A DNA stretch of 64,000 nucleotides from Nitrospira sp. CR1.2 (GTDB taxonomy: Bacteria > Nitrospirota > Nitrospiria > Nitrospirales > Nitrospiraceae): the NCBI GenBank assembly GCA_014055495.1, contig WIAG01000009.1, forward strand, positions 32,886-96,885, in the 5' to 3' direction. Position numbers and translations under genes: made by a program. Below the pieces are notes generated by a model. The model worked only from the letters and a program-made list of their open reading frames with translations. It did not search any database and was not told where the DNA came from. Below are positions 36,837 through 45,330 of this stretch, one piece after another (within the stretch, counting starts at the first letter, position 1; every line of letters begins with the position of its first letter).

Positions 36837-37142
36837 ATGCTGAAGATTACGTCGGAGCAGACCGGAGATTCCGCTCGTCTGACCCTGGAGGGAAGTTTGA
36901 GCGGGCCTTGGGTGACGGAACTGGAACGGGTGTGGCAAACTGTGCGGCAGTCCGGGATGTTCGCTCCCGTCGTGGAATTGGCCGGCATCACCTTCATTTC
37001 GGAGGAGGGCAAGGCCCTGTTGGCCAGGATGTGGCGGGAAGGCGCGGCATTGATCGCCCATGGCTGCTGCACCAGGCACATCGTGGGTGAAATTACCGGG
37101 GCGGGACCGGTCGGGGCCTCCGGCCAGTGCGATCCCGCATAG
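36837..37142 (+). CDS. STAS-like small protein in the efflux operon
   Basis: A 101-residue protein whose pattern (MLKITSEQTGDSARLTLEGS, VTELERVWQTV, VVELAGITFISEEGKALLAR) matches the STAS/anti-sigma-factor-antagonist fold: the strand-helix core and a Ser (ISEEG) where SpoIIAA-like proteins are phosphorylated. The frame is open 20 codons further upstream, inside the pump gene; the ATG at 36837 has GGAGA upstream and begins the domain. It lies between pump and outer-membrane channel, an odd place for a partner-switch protein. Confidence 0.7.
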   Translation: MLKITSEQTGDSARLTLEGSLSGPWVTELERVWQTVRQSGMFAPVVELAGITFISEEGKALLARMWREGAALIAHGCCTRHIVGEITGAGPVGASGQCDPA

Positions 37143-37154
37143 GATTGGTAGATC

Positions 37155-38627
37155 ATGCGTATTGTCGTCTTCATCGTCACGCTCGTTGTGTCGACCGGCT
37201 GTGCGGTCGGTCCCGACTATTCCCGCCCGGACCTGGCTATGCCGGACCGGTTTCGCATGGCGGCAGCCGAGCAGGAAACCGAGTCGTTCGCGAATCTGCC
37301 CTGGTGGGACCTGTTGCAGGACGAGGAACTGCGCCGTCTCATTCGCATCGCGTTGGTGGAGAATAAGGACCTGAAACGGGCAGTAGCCTCCGTCGAGGAA
37401 TTCCAGTCGCGCCTGTTCATCTCAAAAATGGATTTTGCCCCGAAGGCCGATGTCACGGCCAGTGCGCCCTCATTCGGTCGCAAGGCGAACTTTCTGTTTC
37501 CTGGGTTTCCCAATCCATTCAACTATTATCTGCAGGGAAATTTGTCCTGGGAGATGGATATCTGGGGACGGGTTCGCCGTTCGAATGAGGCCGCGAGGGG
37601 AGACCTACTCGCCAGGGAAGAGGCCCGGCGCGCGGTGGTGCTGCAATTGGTGAGCGGTGTGGCGGAGGCCTATTTCGAGTTACTGCAGTTCGATATGCAG
37701 CTCGGCGTCGCACAACGTACGCTAAAGTCCTGGGAGGAATCGGTCCGGATTGCCGAGGCTCGACTGCGTCAGGGCATGATTTCACGCATCGATGCGGATC
37801 AGTTTGAGGCCGAACGGGCCAATGCCGCGGCTCGTGCAGCGGAGTTGACCAGACAGATGGTGCAGAAGGAAAACCAGCTGAGCGTTCTCCTCGGGCGACC
37901 CCCGGGGCAGGTGGCGCGGGGCCGTTCTCTGACGGAGCAGGTGTTGCCGCCGCAAGTCCCTGCCGGTCTGCCGTCGGAATTACTCCAGCGCCGACCCGAT
38001 CTGGTGCAGGCCGAACAAGAATTGGCGGCGGCTACGGCGAGGATCGGCGTGGCCAAGGCGGATCGATTCCCGAAGCTGAGTATCACCGGCATTCTGGGCG
38101 TGGCCAGTCCGCAATTGTCGCGGCTGGTTGCCAACGAGACGGCGTTCGGGGTGGTGGGGCCAGGATTGGCAGGGCCGTTGCTGAATGCGCAAATTCTCGG
38201 CTTTCAGCAGGACGCAGCCGAGGCGCAGAGCCGGGAGGTGCTGGCGCGATACGAACAGGCGGTGCTGGTCGCGTTTCGCGAAGTGGAGGATGCTCTGGTC
38301 GCGGTGCGCACGGCGCGGGAACAGCGGGACGCGCAGGCGCAGCAGGTCGACGCCTTACGGTCGGCCTTGCGGCTGGCGAATCTTCGCTACAAGGGCGGGC
38401 TGGCCAATTACCTCGATGTGCTGGTGGCGCAACGCAATTTGTTCGAGGCGGAACTGGCTCTGACCGGCACCCACCGGTTGCAATTGGTTTCAGTGGTGCA
38501 ACTCTACAAAGCGCTGGGTGGCGGATGGTCGCCGCTGGACATGGCGCAGCAGCAGCCGGGACAGGCGCCGGGAACGCGAGGACCAGCAGTCCCGGCGACC
38601 GGTGCGGCACCACCTGGTCGTGGATGA
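37155..38627 (+). CDS. Outer-membrane efflux channel, NodT type (operon 1)
   Basis: A 490-residue TolC/OprM-type lipoprotein channel. The signal ends in a lipobox (VVSTGCAVG), so the mature N-terminal Cys is lipidated. Two OEP repeats follow, with coiled-coil helices (EEFQSRLFISKMDFAPKADV, AARAAELTRQMVQKENQLSV, LLQRRPDLVQAEQELAAATA). It is about 80% identical by eye to the operon-2 channel at 52204. The C-terminal Gln/Gly/Pro-rich tail (about 465-490) is absent there. It starts 12 bp after the STAS-like gene. Confidence 0.92.
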   Translation: MRIVVFIVTLVVSTGCAVGPDYSRPDLAMPDRFRMAAAEQETESFANLPWWDLLQDEELRRLIRIALVENKDLKRAVASVEEFQSRLFISKMDFAPKADVTASAPSFGRKANFLFPGFPNPFNYYLQGNLSWEMDIWGRVRRSNEAARGDLLAREEARRAVVLQLVSGVAEAYFELLQFDMQLGVAQRTLKSWEESVRIAEARLRQGMISRIDADQFEAERANAAARAAELTRQMVQKENQLSVLLGRPPGQVARGRSLTEQVLPPQVPAGLPSELLQRRPDLVQAEQELAAATARIGVAKADRFPKLSITGILGVASPQLSRLVANETAFGVVGPGLAGPLLNAQILGFQQDAAEAQSREVLARYEQAVLVAFREVEDALVAVRTAREQRDAQAQQVDALRSALRLANLRYKGGLANYLDVLVAQRNLFEAELALTGTHRLQLVSVVQLYKALGGGWSPLDMAQQQPGQAPGTRGPAVPATGAAPPGRG

Positions 38628-38704
38628 CCGGCTCGTTGGGCCGGCTGCCTGCTCCCAGCCTTTCGCCTCGTTGGATTATCCGTCTCGCCTCCCCATTTGG
38701 AACG

Positions 38705-38733
38705 TTGACAGTCTGCCCACCGGGCAGTAGGGT
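38705..38733 (+). promoter_or_regulatory. Promoter with palindrome in its spacer
   Basis: TTGACA (38705-38710, perfect -35), a 17-bp spacer and TAGGGT (38728-38733, weak -10) precede the hemerythrin gene by 71 bp. The inverted repeat CTGCCC-ACC-GGGCAG fills spacer positions 38713-38727. A protein bound there would block or remodel the promoter, so it is a candidate operator for the hemerythrin/NnrS-like group. The palindrome could also fold as a weak hairpin, but no T-run follows. Confidence 0.55.
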
Positions 38734-38804
38734 CTGTCGCTGATGCAGGGGCGGGCGGACCACACACGAGACCAGCAGGTCGAGCGTACGACGGAAGCCT
38801 AGGG

Positions 38805-39353
38805 ATGACAGAGGCAGATATGGAACGGCCGGGCCCCATCACGGCCCTGCTGGCAGAGGATCACCGACGACTGGACGGGCTGTTGCGCGCGTCGGCAGCC
38901 ACTGCCGATCAGATTGATCGGACAACCTACGATCAATTTCGCGCAGGACTCCTCAGGCACATCGGCATGGAGGAAAAGCTGGTGTGGCCTGCGGTGCAGC
39001 GCTGGCGCGGCGGGGCCCCGTTGCCGGTGGCGGCAAAGCTACGGCTCGACCATGGTGCGCTGGCGACGTTGCTCATGCCCACCCCGACGCCTCAGATCCT
39101 GGCGACGATTCGCCGGATCCTCTCGGACCACAATCGATTGGAAGAGGGGCCCGAGGGACTCTACTCCCTCTGCGGCCGGTTGCCGACCGCAGAGATGGAA
39201 CCCCTGCTGGCTGCCCTGCAGGCCGCGCCGCTTCCGATCGTCATGCGGCATTCCGACAGCCCGGCGGTCATGAAAACCTTGGAAGGCGCGTTGGCTCGGG
39301 CGGGGTATCGCCTGGAACCGATCGCTGCGCTTGACGGGATCGAGTCACGATGA
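38805..39353 (+). CDS. Hemerythrin-domain protein
   Basis: A 182-residue cytoplasmic protein. The di-iron ligands are visible: His in LLAEDHRRLDGLL near residue 20, His in LLRHIGMEEKLVW near 50 with Glu58, His in LRLDHGALATLL near 85 and His in LSDHNRLEEGPEG near 112. Hemerythrin-like proteins bind O2 or NO or repair iron-sulfur damage (compare RIC/YtfE). Next in line are NnrS-like and DUF59 genes, which suggests nitrosative-stress defence. An internal Met at residue 6 might be the true start. Confidence 0.88.
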   Translation: MTEADMERPGPITALLAEDHRRLDGLLRASAATADQIDRTTYDQFRAGLLRHIGMEEKLVWPAVQRWRGGAPLPVAAKLRLDHGALATLLMPTPTPQILATIRRILSDHNRLEEGPEGLYSLCGRLPTAEMEPLLAALQAAPLPIVMRHSDSPAVMKTLEGALARAGYRLEPIAALDGIESR

Positions 39354-39375
39354 CAGTGCGGAAGGGGCCGACACG

Positions 39376-40476
39376 ATGACGATCCGCCACCCGCGACGGC
39401 TCCCGCTGCTCGCACTCGGCATGATGGCCTTGCTGACGGGGATCTGGGCCGGACTCGCCCGTCTCGGCTGGGATGTGCCTCTACCGCGACCGGGGTTTTC
39501 AGCATTGCATGGCCCGCTGATGGTCTCGGGTTTTCTCGGGACACTGATTAGTCTGGAGCGCGCGGTGGCTCTCGGCCAATCCTGGGCCTACGCGGCGACG
39601 CTACTCACCGCTCTTGGCGCACTGGTCTTGGTCGCAGGCGGTCCACTTGTCGCGGCACAGCTGTTAATGGTGGGCGGCAGTGCAGGTCTGGTTCTCATCT
39701 TTCTCGCCATCATCCGGCGGCATCCGGCACTGTACACGTTCGCCATGGGAGGCGGGGCCATTCTTTGGTTGCTGGGCAACCTACTCTGGTTCCTCGGTCG
39801 GCCCGTCTTTCTGGTCGTCTTCTGGTGGGCCGCCTTTTTGCTCATCACGATTGCCGGCGAACGGTTGGAGCTGGCCCGGTTGCAGAAGGTCACCAGAGGA
39901 ACTCAGGCGTTGTTTCTGGTTTTGTTGGGGCTCATCTTGAGCGGGCTGCTGCTATTGGAATGGTCGTTTGATGCCGGGGTTCGTCTGGCCGGCGCGGGCT
40001 TTATCGGCCTGGCCTTATGCTTGAGCCGCCATGACATCGCCAGGCGAACCGTTAAGCAGACGGGCCTCACCCGGTTCATTGCGGTCTGTCTCTTGAGCGG
40101 CTATGCCTGGTTGGGACTGAGCGGGTTGGCGGCGTTGATCTATGGCGGTGTGCCGGCGGGCCCGCAGTACGACGTCATCTTGCACGCGTTTTTTTTGGGT
40201 TTTGTGTTCGCGATGATCTTTGCCCATGCGCCGATCATCTTTCCGGCGGTGCTCGGTGCGCGAATGACCTATCGTCCGCTGTTTTACGCGCATGTGTTGC
40301 TGTTGCAGGCGACGTTACTGGCGCGGCTGGTCGGTGACGCGGCTGGGTGGGGTGCGGGACGGCAGGTGGGCGGGTTGTTGAATGCCGTGACGCTCGTGCT
40401 GTTTCTTGCCAATACGATCACGGCTCTGGGGAGCCTGCCGGAGCGGCCCGTTGCCACGACTCGCGCATCGACCTGA
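39376..40476 (+). CDS. NnrS-like multi-pass membrane protein
   Basis: A 366-residue membrane protein with about twelve helices. Blocks characteristic of the NnrS type are present: FSALHGPLMVSGFLGTLISL near the N-terminus and ILHAFFLGFVFAMIFAHAPI near 265, with His residues that could bind heme. NnrS relieves NO-dependent metal toxicity in proteobacteria. The start ATG is 23 bp after the hemerythrin stop; the open frame extends upstream of it but without a credible start. A role in NO handling is inferred from family and neighbours. Confidence 0.82.
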   Translation: MTIRHPRRLPLLALGMMALLTGIWAGLARLGWDVPLPRPGFSALHGPLMVSGFLGTLISLERAVALGQSWAYAATLLTALGALVLVAGGPLVAAQLLMVGGSAGLVLIFLAIIRRHPALYTFAMGGGAILWLLGNLLWFLGRPVFLVVFWWAAFLLITIAGERLELARLQKVTRGTQALFLVLLGLILSGLLLLEWSFDAGVRLAGAGFIGLALCLSRHDIARRTVKQTGLTRFIAVCLLSGYAWLGLSGLAALIYGGVPAGPQYDVILHAFFLGFVFAMIFAHAPIIFPAVLGARMTYRPLFYAHVLLLQATLLARLVGDAAGWGAGRQVGGLLNAVTLVLFLANTITALGSLPERPVATTRAST

Positions 40477-40525
40477 TGCGGGCGCTGGGGAGAATGGTGT
40501 CCAGTTCAGTAAAAGGAATCGTGTG

Positions 40526-40849
40526 ATGACTACAGAGGAACAAGGAACAGGATCAGACCCTCGGGTGACGGAGGCCCTGCGTCAGGTGGTGGATCCCGAG
40601 TTGGGGATCAACATCGTCGACCTGGGGTTGGTCTATGGCAGCGAGGTGCGTGATGGTCAGGTGCATGTCACCATGACGATGACCACGCCTGCCTGCCCGA
40701 TGGAAGAGTTATTGATGGAAATGGTGCATTCGGCGATCATGCGCGAGTTGTCCGAGGCGCGCTCGGTCGACGTCGATCTGGTCTGGGATCCACCTTGGAA
40801 GCCGGACATGATGAGTCCGGCAGCGAAAGCCCAACTCGGCCGGACGTGA
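40526..40849 (+). CDS. DUF59/MIP18-type Fe-S assembly protein
   Basis: A 107-residue protein of the SufT/PaaD/MIP18 family, which helps deliver or mature iron-sulfur clusters. The hallmark blocks are VVDPELGINIVDLGLVYG near residue 18 and the reactive Cys in TTPACPMEELL near 51. The Shine-Dalgarno AAAAGGA lies eight bases before the ATG. It is the third gene after hemerythrin and NnrS-like, fitting repair of NO- or oxygen-damaged clusters. Confidence 0.9.
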   Translation: MTTEEQGTGSDPRVTEALRQVVDPELGINIVDLGLVYGSEVRDGQVHVTMTMTTPACPMEELLMEMVHSAIMRELSEARSVDVDLVWDPPWKPDMMSPAAKAQLGRT

Positions 40850-40908
40850 GGCGAATCCCGTGACTGCGGGCAGGGACCCGGCTGTGCCTGTCCGCGAGGG
40901 GCCTTGTC

Positions 40909-42177
40909 ATGAGCGAGGAGTCATCCACATCTCTCCGCGCGGTGGTCGAGGAGCTGTACCGGACCCAGTCGCGGCAGGTCCTCGCCACGCTGATCCGTCT
41001 GCTCGGCGATTTCGACGCGGCGGAAGAAGCGCTGCACGAAGCCTTTACTGTGGCTGTAGAGCAGTGGGAGCGGGAGGGGATTCCCGCGAATCCACGGGCC
41101 TGGCTCGTGTCCACCGGCCGGTTCAAAGCCATCGATGGCATGCGCCACCGCGCTCGCTTCGACGCATCCCTGGAAGAACTCGCCCGTCAACTTGAAACCG
41201 CTTCGGTCAGCCTCGATGCCGAGTCGTTCGACGGACCATCGGTGGAGGACGACCGGCTGCGGCTGATCTTTACCTGCTGTCACCCTGCCTTGACGCCGGA
41301 GGCGCAGATTGCCATGACCATGCGGGAGGTCTGCGGGTTGACGACCGAAGAGATCGCGCGGGCGTTTTTGACCAAACCGGCGACCATCGCGCAACGGATC
41401 GTCCGCGCCAAATCTAAGATTCGTGATGCCCGCATTCCCTATGAAGTACCGCCGCAATCGGAATTGCCCGCGCGACTGGACGCAGTCTTACGCGTCGTCT
41501 ACCTCGTGTTCAACGAAGGCTATTCCGCCTCCTCCGGGAACGCCGTCACCCGGCAGGATCTGTCCGGAGAAGCCATTCGTCTCGCTCGGGTCCTGGTGCA
41601 ACTCCTCCCTGACCCGGAAACGATCGGATTACTTGCCCTCCTGCTCTTGCAGGATTCCCGGCGTGACGCGCGCGTCTCCGAATCCGGCGACGTGATTCTG
41701 CTCGAAGATCAGGATCGAACACGTTGGAACCGGGAATTCGTCGCGGAGGGGGCGGCACTCGTGCAGCAGGCGTTCTCGATGGGGGAGGTCGGCCCCTATG
41801 CGATTCAATCGGCGATCGCCTCTATCCATGCGCAGGCAGCCGATGCCGCTGCGACCGATTGGCGCCGCATCGTCGAGCTCTACGATTTGCTCCTCCAGGC
41901 CGAATCCTCTCCGGTGGTGGAACTCAATCGCGCGGTTGCCGTCGCGATGCTTGATGGACCGGCGGCAGGGCTGACGTTGATCGATGGTCTGCTTGCGCGG
42001 GGGGAGCTGAAGACCTATCACCTGGTCCATGCGGCGCGCGCGGACCTCTGTCGACGGTTGGGACAGACCGAGGAAGCACGTCGTGCATACGAACAGGCGC
42101 TCAGTCTTACCCGGCAGGGGCCGGAACGGCGATTTCTTGAGCGCCGGTTGCTGGGGCTCACGGGCCAGGGCTCCTAA
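40909..42177 (+). CDS. ECF42-group sigma factor with TPR-like extension
   Basis: A 422-residue RNA polymerase sigma factor. Region 2 (VVEELYRTQSRQVLATLIRL, ARAWLVSTGRFKAIDGMRHRA) spans residues about 8-85 and region 4 (LTPEAQIAMTMREVCGLTTE, ATIAQRIVRAKSKIRDA) about 128-178. The remaining 240 residues form the long helical C-terminal extension that defines the ECF42 group (LPARLDAVLRVVYLVFNEGY, NRAVAVAMLDGPAAGLTLID). No anti-sigma gene is adjacent, as usual for ECF42, which is controlled by its own extension. Target genes lie directly downstream. Confidence 0.92.
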   Translation: MSEESSTSLRAVVEELYRTQSRQVLATLIRLLGDFDAAEEALHEAFTVAVEQWEREGIPANPRAWLVSTGRFKAIDGMRHRARFDASLEELARQLETASVSLDAESFDGPSVEDDRLRLIFTCCHPALTPEAQIAMTMREVCGLTTEEIARAFLTKPATIAQRIVRAKSKIRDARIPYEVPPQSELPARLDAVLRVVYLVFNEGYSASSGNAVTRQDLSGEAIRLARVLVQLLPDPETIGLLALLLLQDSRRDARVSESGDVILLEDQDRTRWNREFVAEGAALVQQAFSMGEVGPYAIQSAIASIHAQAADAAATDWRRIVELYDLLLQAESSPVVELNRAVAVAMLDGPAAGLTLIDGLLARGELKTYHLVHAARADLCRRLGQTEEARRAYEQALSLTRQGPERRFLERRLLGLTGQGS

Positions 42178-42196
42178 CGCAACCGATCGGTTGCGT
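42177..42196. promoter_or_regulatory. 20-bp perfect palindrome
   Basis: A perfect inverted repeat (left half ACGCAACCGA) starts on the last base of the sigma-factor stop codon and ends 57 bp before the ECF42-type promoter. It could form a 10-bp hairpin, but no T-tract follows, so an operator or an mRNA-stabilising hairpin seems likelier than a terminator. Confidence 0.5.
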
Positions 42197-42252
42197 AACC
42201 ACTTGAACGATCGAGGAATCAGATGGCGTAGCGAAAAAAAATCATCGAGCCT

Positions 42253-42278
42253 TGTCGATTTGGGCTGTAGCCGACGAC
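42253..42278 (+). promoter_or_regulatory. Candidate ECF42 promoter
   Basis: TGTCGA (42253-42258), 16 bp, then CGAC (42275-42278). This fits the bipartite motif reported for ECF42 sigma factors (TGTCGA at -35 and CGA/TC at -10, from memory of the Streptomyces work). It lies 63 bp before the VOC-protein ATG and downstream of the sigma gene itself. I saw no second copy in front of the later gene pairs. Confidence 0.6.
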
Positions 42279-42340
42279 TATCTGGTGAAACAGGTGAGAG
42301 TGCTGAGGGGAGCCACGAGTCGAAAACCGTGGAGGACGCC

Positions 42341-42781
42341 ATGGCGAAGGTGACACGCAAGCAAACAGCCGAGACGGGCAAGGCCGCCAAGAGCGCAAAG
42401 GCAGCCAAGATGCCGGCGAGTATTTGCTGGTTTGAAGTGCCGGCTGAGGATATCGCGCGGGCGAAAAAATTCTATGGCCGGCTGTTCGGCTGGACCTTTG
42501 CGAAGATTCCTGCCGCAATCCACGACTATTGGCACATCGACACCGCAGGGAAGGATGCCTCGCCGGATGGCGGATTGATGCCGCGCATGTATCCGGGACA
42601 GGGCATTACCAATTATGTGGCGGTCCCTTCGGTTAGCCGGGCGGCGGCGAAGGTGCAGAAACTCGGTGGGTTGGTATGCAAACCGAAGACCGAGGTGCCG
42701 GGCATGGGCTCCTTCGCCGTATGCAAGGACACGGAAGGCAATGTGCTTGCACTGTGGGAGCCGCTGCAACCGAACACCTAG
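42341..42781 (+). CDS. VOC-family protein (glyoxalase/bleomycin-resistance fold)
   Basis: A 146-residue protein. After a Lys/Ala-rich N-terminal stretch, the VOC fold begins with ASICWFEVPAEDIARAKKFY, and ends with VCKDTEGNVLALWEP. VOC proteins use a divalent metal or bind small molecules; the reaction here is unknown. The ATG has GGAGG five bases upstream. It is the first gene after the ECF42-type promoter and usually accompanies DGPF proteins in such clusters. Confidence 0.85.
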   Translation: MAKVTRKQTAETGKAAKSAKAAKMPASICWFEVPAEDIARAKKFYGRLFGWTFAKIPAAIHDYWHIDTAGKDASPDGGLMPRMYPGQGITNYVAVPSVSRAAAKVQKLGGLVCKPKTEVPGMGSFAVCKDTEGNVLALWEPLQPNT

Positions 42782-42820
42782 GACGGTCTCCAGGTGTCAT
42801 CCGGAAGAGGGAGGATTAGG

Positions 42821-43177
42821 ATGAAATACCTCTGTTTGGTCTATATGGAAGAAAAGCATCTGCACGCGATGCCGCAGGCCGAGCGCGTCGCGTTGTCCGA
42901 CGAGTCGATGGCGTATTGTGAGGCCCTGACTAAGCAGGGTGAGCTGTTGTCCGCGTCGCCCTTGCATCCGGTGGACACGGCCACGACGGTTCGGGTCCGC
43001 AACGGGAAGGTGGCGGCGACTGACGGGCCCTTTGCTGAAACGAAGGAGCAACTGGCGGGCTATCTGCTGATCCATGTGCGGGACTTGAACGATGCGTTGC
43101 GCGTGGCGGCCAAGTTTCCCGGCGCGCGATACGGCAGCATCGAAGTCCGGCCTATCAAAGAGGGCGGCTGCGCCTGA
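42821..43177 (+). CDS. YCII-related DGPF-domain protein 1
   Basis: A 118-residue ferredoxin-like-fold protein with the family signature TDGPFAETKEQLAGY near residue 75. DGPF/YCII proteins are the constant genomic partners of ECF42 sigma factors; activity is unknown, although the YciI group can have dehalogenase-like chemistry. The Shine-Dalgarno GGGAGGA precedes the ATG. It lies 39 bp after the VOC gene. Confidence 0.92.
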   Translation: MKYLCLVYMEEKHLHAMPQAERVALSDESMAYCEALTKQGELLSASPLHPVDTATTVRVRNGKVAATDGPFAETKEQLAGYLLIHVRDLNDALRVAAKFPGARYGSIEVRPIKEGGCA

Positions 43178-43211
43178 TCACCGGTCGGCCCGACGACATT
43201 TGGAGTCTCTC

Positions 43212-43571
43212 ATGAAATTCATCCTGTTGGTGCATCACGACGAAACGGCGTTTGAGACCTTCAGTGACGAGAGGAAGCGTTCGCTACTGTCGGAGTCCAT
43301 CGGCCTTTGTCATCAGTTGGATGCACAGGGCCAGTACGTTCATGCTTCTCCGGTCCACCCGGCGGCAAGCGCAACCTTGGTCAGGGTGCGAGACGGGAAG
43401 CCCATCGTCACGGACGGGCCGTTCATTGAAACACGAGAACAGATGGCGGGGTACTTCTTGATTGACGCGAAGGATCGCGAGGAAGCGGTGGCCATCGCCG
43501 CCCGAGTGCCTGGAGCCACCATCGGAACGGTCGAAGTCCGGCCGGTGCGACAGGTAGCGGGGTTGCCATAA
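43212..43571 (+). CDS. YCII-related DGPF-domain protein 2
   Basis: A 119-residue paralogue of the previous gene, with the signature VTDGPFIETREQMAGY near residue 75 and the same opening (MKFILLVHHDE). Overall identity to copy 1 is moderate, so the duplication is old. It starts 34 bp after copy 1 stops, in the same unit. Confidence 0.92.
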   Translation: MKFILLVHHDETAFETFSDERKRSLLSESIGLCHQLDAQGQYVHASPVHPAASATLVRVRDGKPIVTDGPFIETREQMAGYFLIDAKDREEAVAIAARVPGATIGTVEVRPVRQVAGLP

Positions 43572-43663
43572 GACGGAAGCGTGAAAACCTGCTCGCGCAC
43601 CCCTTCACACGAGATACGCTTTACGAACGACGAGCTACGAGTCCGTAGAGGAAGGAGCCGGAT

Positions 43664-44848
43664 ATGAGCCGTGTACGAGTCTTGGTGGGGACAAAAAAGG
43701 GCGGGTTCATCTTGTCATCGGATGGTACCCGAAAGCAGTGGGAAGTGCAGGGGCCCTTGTGGGGCGGATGGGAAATTTATCATCTGACCGGTTCGCCTGC
43801 CGATCCCGACCGGCTCTATGCCTCGCAGACGAGCAGCTGGTTCGGACAGGTGATCCAGCGATCAGACGACGGAGGGAAGACCTGGAACCCTCCCGGCACC
43901 AAGCCGGAAGATCTCGTGGGACCGGACGGCATGCCGAAGGGCGAGAGCAATATGTTTCTCTACGACCAGTCCGCGGAAACCGGCAAGCCGTTGACGACGC
44001 ACCAGCATTACGACGGCACGCAGCGCCCCTGGGAGTTCAAACGCGTCTGGCATTTGGAGCCCTCGCCGACGGAACCGGACACGGTGTTTGCCGGTGTCGA
44101 GGATGCGGCCCTGTTCAAATCGACGGACGGCGGACGGACCTGGAACGAGCTGGCAGGACTGCGCAGCGCCAAGGGACAACTCTGGCAGCCGGGCGCCGGC
44201 GGTCTGTGTCTTCACACGGTGCTGCTGGATCAGCGGCAACCGAACCGCATGTTCGTGGCCATCTCGGCCGCCGGCACATTTCGGACTGAGGATGGGGGCC
44301 AGACCTGGCGACCCACGAATAAGGGATTGTTGTCCCAATACGAGTTGCCGGATCCGGACGCGGAGGTCGGCCATTGCGTGCACCGCATCACGATGCATCC
44401 GTCTCGTCCCAACGTGTTATTCATGCAGAAACATTGGGATGTCATGCGCAGCGATGACGGTGGCGACTCGTGGCATGAGATCAGCGGCAATCTGCCGACC
44501 GATTTCGGCTTTCCCATCACGGTCCATGCGCACGAACCGGAGACGATCTACGTCGTGCCGATCAAGAGCGACTCGGAACATTATCCGCCGGACGGGAAGA
44601 TGCGGGTCTATCGCAGCCGGACCGGAGGGCACGAATGGGAAGCGCTGACCAAGGGGTTGCCCCAGGAACATTGCTACGTGAACGTTTTGCGGGATGCCAT
44701 GGCCGTGGATACCTGTGATCCTTGCGGCATTTACTTTGGGACAACCGGAGGCCAGGTTTATGCTTCGGCAAACGGGGGCGACAGTTGGACGGCGATCGCA
44801 AGTAATTTGCCGGGGGTGCTCTCCGTCGAGGCACAAATGTTGCCGTGA
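43664..44848 (+). CDS. BNR/Asp-box beta-propeller protein
   Basis: A 394-residue protein without a signal peptide. Asp-box repeats ([40 protein letters not shown]) recur along its length, typical of sialidase/VPS10-type propellers. No Arg triad of a true sialidase is evident, so an enzymatic name would be misleading. It is adjacent to a MoaD-like gene, a pair that I recall recurring in ECF42 clusters. Function unknown. Confidence 0.9.
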   Translation: MSRVRVLVGTKKGGFILSSDGTRKQWEVQGPLWGGWEIYHLTGSPADPDRLYASQTSSWFGQVIQRSDDGGKTWNPPGTKPEDLVGPDGMPKGESNMFLYDQSAETGKPLTTHQHYDGTQRPWEFKRVWHLEPSPTEPDTVFAGVEDAALFKSTDGGRTWNELAGLRSAKGQLWQPGAGGLCLHTVLLDQRQPNRMFVAISAAGTFRTEDGGQTWRPTNKGLLSQYELPDPDAEVGHCVHRITMHPSRPNVLFMQKHWDVMRSDDGGDSWHEISGNLPTDFGFPITVHAHEPETIYVVPIKSDSEHYPPDGKMRVYRSRTGGHEWEALTKGLPQEHCYVNVLRDAMAVDTCDPCGIYFGTTGGQVYASANGGDSWTAIASNLPGVLSVEAQMLP

Positions 44849-44926
44849 AGCGAAACCGCTCGCGTGTTCCGGCTGCGAGATACCAGAGACGCTTCACGAG
44901 AGACGAACGACCTTTGGAGACTATGA

Positions 44927-45223
44927 ATGGTGCGCGTGATCTTGCCGCAACATTTGCGGACGCTGGCGAGGGTCGAGGGGGAAGTGTCGCTGGATGTGGT
45001 CGGGTCCGTGACGCAGGGTGCGGTGCTCGATGCGCTGGAGGCGCGGTATCCTGCGCTGCGAGGCACGATTCGCGACCATACCACCAAGCGGCGACGGCCG
45101 TTCATTCGCTTCTTCGCCTGCGAAGAAGACCTCTCGCACGAACCGGCCGACGCGGTGTTGCCTGAAGTCGTGGCAACGGGCGAGGAGGTGTTGCTCATCG
45201 TCGGTGCGATGGCGGGCGGATAG
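44927..45223 (+). CDS. MoaD/ThiS-type ubiquitin-like protein
   Basis: A 98-residue beta-grasp protein ending in a Gly-Gly tail (GAMAGG), the feature that lets such proteins carry sulfur as a thiocarboxylate or form conjugates. The fold pattern ([38 protein letters not shown]) is MoaD-like. No E1-like activator or molybdopterin gene is adjacent. It follows the BNR protein by 78 bp with GGAG eight bases before the ATG. Confidence 0.88.
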   Translation: MVRVILPQHLRTLARVEGEVSLDVVGSVTQGAVLDALEARYPALRGTIRDHTTKRRRPFIRFFACEEDLSHEPADAVLPEVVATGEEVLLIVGAMAGG

Positions 45224-45330
45224 CGGGTGCCGCCTGAAGCGTCGGCTCGCGGTTTGGATCTCATGGGCGGGGAGCGTTTGAAAAAGGCATTCGGATCATG
45301 TGGTGATCAATACAACAGAGGGGGCCGGTG

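Noticed and set aside
35873-37180. 435-codon antisense frame over the RND pump end and STAS-like gene
   Set aside because: Low-complexity Arg/His/Gln-rich composition and overlap with three supported genes.
43664-44848. Sialidase activity for the BNR protein
   Set aside because: Asp boxes alone do not make a sialidase; the Arg triad and signal peptide are not seen.
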